Positions 32,823-35,179 of a DNA stretch of 35,179 bases are shown here, one piece after another. The translations under genes were made by a program, and so were the position numbers. Location of the stretch: positions 1 to 35,179 of the forward strand of contig JBQTIQ010000054.1 in assembly GCA_052387955.1 (NCBI GenBank). The letters run 5' to 3'. Under the pieces are notes generated by a model. The model was not told the DNA's origin. It worked only from the letters and a program-made list of their open reading frames with translations, and searched no databases. Source of the DNA: JBQTIQ01 sp052387955 (lineage in GTDB: Bacteria; Actinomycetota; Acidimicrobiia; Acidimicrobiales; JACDCH01). The first letter of the stretch is position 1. Each line of letters begins with the position of its first letter.

Positions 32823-33458
32823 TCAGGGGGCCAGGCGGCGCAGGACCGATCTGAGCTGTGAGACGACGGCCGGCGGGTCGGTGCCCACGACCCGGGCGAC
32901 GTCGCGGTAGCTGTGGCCGCCGAGCGCGGCGAGGGCGAACGCCGAGCGTTCGTCAGATGTGAGCGACCCGGTCGGTTGCGGCGGTAAGGAATCGCAGGTA
33001 GCGGCCGCGGCGGCCGCGACCTTTTGGCAGCATCGGTACACGATGCCGGCGAGGGCGGCCCGTTCCCCGTCGCCCTCGGGGACCAGGGCCGGCGACTCCC
33101 ACACCGACCGCACCGCGGCCGAGAGGGCGGTCTCGGTCCGGTCGGGGTCATCGAGGATCAAGGAAGCCATCGACCACAGGTCGGCGATGTGCCGGCAGCA
33201 GGCGTCGAGGGCGGCGGCCCGGGCCTCGCGCTCTGCCCTCGACGGGCCGGATGCCGGGTATCGATCGACCGGCGCTGCGAGGACCGGGCCCGGGGGGAAC
33301 GGCCCGGTCCTTCGGGGCAGCCGGCGGTTGGAGGGTGTCGTGCTGGCGCCCCGCCGAGGTTCGGCGTGACGGCCGGGCGCGGGGCCCGGTTGCTGGTCCA
33401 CCCGCGATCTCACGGTGATGGGGCGTGGCATCGCCCGAGGACTGTCTTGGTCACTCAT
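32823..33458 (-). CDS. Degenerate sigma-70-like (ECF-type) protein
   Basis: A 211-residue protein from ATG 33458. The first ~75 residues are basic, Pro-rich and probably disordered. Residues about 88-150 resemble sigma region 2 in spacing (HIADLWSMASLILDDPDRTETALSAAVRSVW, then ERAALAGIVYRCCQKV in place of the usual WL-x-IARN). Residues 166-211 resemble region 4 with its helix-turn-helix (LTSDERSAFALAALGGHSYRDVARVVGTDPPAVVSQLRSVLRRL). Cys pairs at 87-88 and 143-144 and Cys 155 are unusual for a sigma factor. No anti-sigma gene adjoins it. It may be a divergent sigma factor or a regulator derived from one. The start could lie further downstream. Confidence 0.6.
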   Translation of the reverse strand: MSDQDSPRAMPRPITVRSRVDQQPGPAPGRHAEPRRGASTTPSNRRLPRRTGPFPPGPVLAAPVDRYPASGPSRAEREARAAALDACCRHIADLWSMASLILDDPDRTETALSAAVRSVWESPALVPEGDGERAALAGIVYRCCQKVAAAAAATCDSLPPQPTGSLTSDERSAFALAALGGHSYRDVARVVGTDPPAVVSQLRSVLRRLAP

Positions 33459-33692
33459 GACGTCTCACGATTGGCGACCGCTCCGGTACGGGGCTGGATG
33501 CTGCGCGGCCGGGGTCTGGAGCTACGCAAGAACTTTCGGTGAGGTTAGGCCCAATCTCTCCGAAAAAGCACCCTGCTCGTCGCGTTCCTGGCAATGCCGG
33601 CCGCTCGCGGTCGCGCCTGAGCCGGCGCTCCGGCGGTCGCTTCGGTGGTCGGGTGCGATGCTGGTGTGGGCGGGCCTTGGACGAGGAACCCC

Positions 33693-33722
33693 TTGACAGG
33701 TGACTAAATAGTCACCTATTGT
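33693..33722 (+). promoter_or_regulatory. Promoter of the ArsR-AHSA1 gene
   Basis: -35 TTGACA (33693-33698), an 18-nt spacer, and -10 TATTGT (33717-33722), seven bases before GTG 33730. The -35 is a perfect consensus. No ribosome site precedes the GTG, so the message is probably leaderless. Confidence 0.75.
33698..33717. promoter_or_regulatory. Operator palindrome within the ArsR-AHSA1 promoter
   Basis: AGGTGACTA (33698-33706), AA, TAGTCACCT (33709-33717): perfect 9-bp arms with a 2-bp centre filling the space between -35 and -10. Its position and symmetry fit a dimeric ArsR-type repressor, most likely the product of the gene it controls. Confidence 0.75.
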
Positions 33723-33729
33723 TGCGGTC

Positions 33730-34494
33730 GTGGACGACGTGTTCCGAGCCCTCGCCGACCCGACCCGCCGGCGGCTGCTCGACGAGCTCTTCCGGGAGGA
33801 CGGTCAGACGCTGAGCGCGCTCGAGGAGCACTTTTCGATGACGCGTTTCGGGGTGATGAAGCACCTCAAGCAGCTCGAGGAGGCCGGCCTGGTGGTGACC
33901 CGGCGTCGAGGGCGGGAGAAGCTCCATTTCCTCAACCCGGTCCCGATCCGCCTCGTCCATGACCGGTGGGTGAGCAAGTACGCCGAACCCTGGACCGCCG
34001 GACTCGGCGGCCTCAAGGACAGACTGGAGAGTCCCATGGAGAAGGTATTCGAGATCTACATCCGGACCACGCCCGAGCGCCTCTGGCAGGCGATCACCGA
34101 CCCCGACATCCGCAGCACGTACAACTTCGGCTCCAGGGTGGAGTCGGAGTGGACAGCGGGGTCGCATTTCGAGATGACTCACCCCGGTACCGACGGGCCC
34201 CTCGCCCGGGGCGAGAACCTCGAGGTCGACCCACCTCGCCGACTGGTGCAGAGCATGGTCGCCCTCTGGGGCGAGGATGTCGAGCGCGAGGGCACGTCGC
34301 GGGTCACCTGGGAGATCGAGCCGGTCGGCGACTCGTGCCGGCTGACGGTAACCCACGACCAGCTCCGCGACGGCGCCAACGACCAGCTCTACGGAGGTTG
34401 GCCGATGATCCTCTCCGGGCTGAAGACGTGGCTCGAGAGCGGGACCTTGCTCACCACCCCGGGATCGCTGCTCTACGCCGGCGACGCCGGCTGA
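33730..34494 (+). CDS. ArsR-family regulator fused to an AHSA1/SRPBCC domain
   Basis: A 254-residue fusion. Residues 1-98 are an ArsR-type winged helix (VFRALADPTRRRLLDELF, LSALEEHFSMTRFGVMKHLKQLEEAGLVVTRRRGREKLHFLNP). The ELCVCDL metal site is absent, so metal sensing is unlikely. Residues ~104-240 are an AHSA1/SRPBCC domain (FEIYIRTTPERLWQAITDPDIRSTYNFG), a hydrophobic-pocket fold that may bind a small ligand and adjust DNA binding. ArsR and SRPBCC genes are often adjacent in actinobacteria and fusions are known. GTG 33730 lies just after the -10 box. An internal ATG at 34036 has its own ribosome site and could produce the AHSA1 domain alone. Confidence 0.9.
   Translation: MDDVFRALADPTRRRLLDELFREDGQTLSALEEHFSMTRFGVMKHLKQLEEAGLVVTRRRGREKLHFLNPVPIRLVHDRWVSKYAEPWTAGLGGLKDRLESPMEKVFEIYIRTTPERLWQAITDPDIRSTYNFGSRVESEWTAGSHFEMTHPGTDGPLARGENLEVDPPRRLVQSMVALWGEDVEREGTSRVTWEIEPVGDSCRLTVTHDQLRDGANDQLYGGWPMILSGLKTWLESGTLLTTPGSLLYAGDAG
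34026..34038 (+). promoter_or_regulatory. Internal ribosome site and ATG before the AHSA1 domain
   Basis: GGAG (34026-34029) lies six bases upstream of an in-frame ATG (34036-34038) at residue 103, exactly at the junction between the ArsR and AHSA1 domains. It may be a relic of two separate overlapping genes or a functional second start. Confidence 0.35.
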
Positions 34495-34499
34495 CCGTC

Positions 34500-34514
34500 A
34501 GGGCGCAGCGCCCT
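34500..34514. terminator. Hairpin after ArsR-AHSA1 gene
   Basis: AGGGCG-CAG-CGCCCT (34500-34514): 6-bp stem with a 3-nt loop, five bases after the stop at 34494 and between convergent genes. Confidence 0.45.
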
Positions 34515-34611
34515 TCCGGCGACCCCTGCGCACGGCGCTCCTGGGCGCCTCCCCTACTCGGCCTCGGCCGGAGGTTCGGCGCTGAACCCCTTCGCCGGGC
34601 CCGGCCGCCCG

Positions 34612-35179
34612 TTACGAGGCGGGCGCGTAGAGCCAGCTGCGTACGAGGCGCGTGTAGCGGGGCATGATGACGAAGGTCAACAGGGCGGTGATCGTGGCCG
34701 CGGTCGCCAACTGGCGGGTCCCGGTCACGTCGAACAGCGGGACCGACCGGAACCCGGGGCCCCACGCCCAGGGCACGAGGAAGATCAATGGGTACAGAGC
34801 AGAGAGCGTCACGAGCCACTGCTTCCACGCCGCAGGGTGGGCCTGGCCGGGGGATGGGACGAACCAGAACTCGAGGCCCGTGCGGATCTCGATCCTCTGG
34901 GGCCCGTCGAGGAGCGGCTCGACCCGGGCCAGGTACTCCTGCCGGGTATCGGACTCGAGCCACGCTTCGAGGTGCCCGATCGTGTCGAAGTGCACGACGA
35001 GCGTGTAGTTGCGGGCGCCGGGCCCGGGCCGGAGTATCTCGACGCCGAGGTGCCCGGTGAAATCGTGGGCGGCGGCGATCACGTCGTGGGGCCCCAGCTC
35101 GGAGCCCGCAGTGGGCCCCGCGCGCCCCGGGGGGGGGTTGTTCGACGTGACCGCGTGGGGGGGGGTGGGGGGGCTCACC
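34612..35179 (-). CDS. Antibiotic-biosynthesis-monooxygenase (ABM)-like membrane protein, probably 5'-truncated
   Basis: About 188 codons to the window edge. An ABM-type ferredoxin-like domain is visible (IAAAHDFTGHLGVEILRPG, YTLVVHFDTIGHLEAWLES, IRTGLEFWF), then FVPSPGQAHPAAWKQWLVTL leads to two helices (LSALYPLIFLVPWAWGP and ATAATITALLTFVIM) and a basic tail RLVRSWLYAPAS. This ABM plus two-helix layout is common in actinobacterial proteins without proven function. The GTG at 35178 is unlikely as the true start. The expected first ABM strand is missing, and the last ~75 bases contain long G runs, so an upstream frameshift or contig-edge error is likely. Confidence 0.75.
   Translation of the reverse strand, partial: VSPPTPPHAVTSNNPPPGRAGPTAGSELGPHDVIAAAHDFTGHLGVEILRPGPGARNYTLVVHFDTIGHLEAWLESDTRQEYLARVEPLLDGPQRIEIRTGLEFWFVPSPGQAHPAAWKQWLVTLSALYPLIFLVPWAWGPGFRSVPLFDVTGTRQLATAATITALLTFVIMPRYTRLVRSWLYAPAS

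Overview
The window is high-G+C DNA with many GTG starts, tightly overlapping genes and TANNNT -10 boxes lying directly upstream of start codons. A class II ribonucleotide reductase, a polyphosphate glucokinase, DUF1269, an RskA-type anti-sigma factor and many secreted lipoproteins point to an actinobacterium. Acidimicrobiia or a related uncultured group is my best guess; this is an inference from gene content and style, not a database result. It reads as ordinary chromosome: I see no tRNA, rRNA, CRISPR array, transposase, integrase or phage gene.

Layout. 1-2394 (+) is the 3' part of nrdJ. 2504-6089 (+) holds a SNF2-type helicase, a 33-codon micro-ORF and a small hypothetical gene, all coupled by overlapping stops and starts. 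6178-6735 (-) is a DUF1269 membrane protein. 6930-8965 (+) is an ABC-2 exporter (ATPase plus permease). 9077-13105 (-) is a four-gene carbohydrate-type ABC importer operon: MalG-like permease, lipoprotein binding protein, UgpC/MsmK-like ATPase, MalF-like permease. 13092-14575 (+) holds two lipoprotein genes whose 5' end overlaps the importer operon's 5' end. 14702-17389 (+) is a secreted Calx-beta/TIG protein. 17517-20156 (-) is an operon of polyphosphate glucokinase, L-asparaginase and a beta-lactamase-fold protein that has lost its metal-binding motif. 20453-22348 (-) is a secreted beta-helix protein, divergent from an ECF sigma/anti-sigma pair (22479-23676, +). Then come a J-domain protein, an acyl-CoA dehydrogenase, a serine hydrolase (-), a D,D-carboxypeptidase fused to an alkyltransferase-like domain, an MFS transporter, a DEAD-box helicase, a membrane protein interrupted by an in-frame TGA, a degenerate sigma-like protein (-), an autoregulated ArsR-AHSA1 fusion, and a membrane-anchored antibiotic-biosynthesis-monooxygenase-like protein (-) running to the window edge.

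Points that stand out. (1) A 123-bp intergenic element occurs three times, once alone (20286-20409) and once as a tandem pair (23703-23949). Each copy has a perfect 15-bp inverted repeat around a 26-nt loop, followed by a second G/C hairpin. (2) One open frame encodes an extracytoplasmic D,D-carboxypeptidase, a transmembrane helix and a cytoplasmic alkyltransferase-like DNA-binding domain. (3) A membrane-protein gene has a TGA at codon 20, directly downstream of a convincing leaderless promoter and start. (4) At least eight starts carry TANNNT 6-9 nt upstream with no leader. (5) A 20-bp perfect operator palindrome lies between the -35 and -10 of the arsR-type gene.
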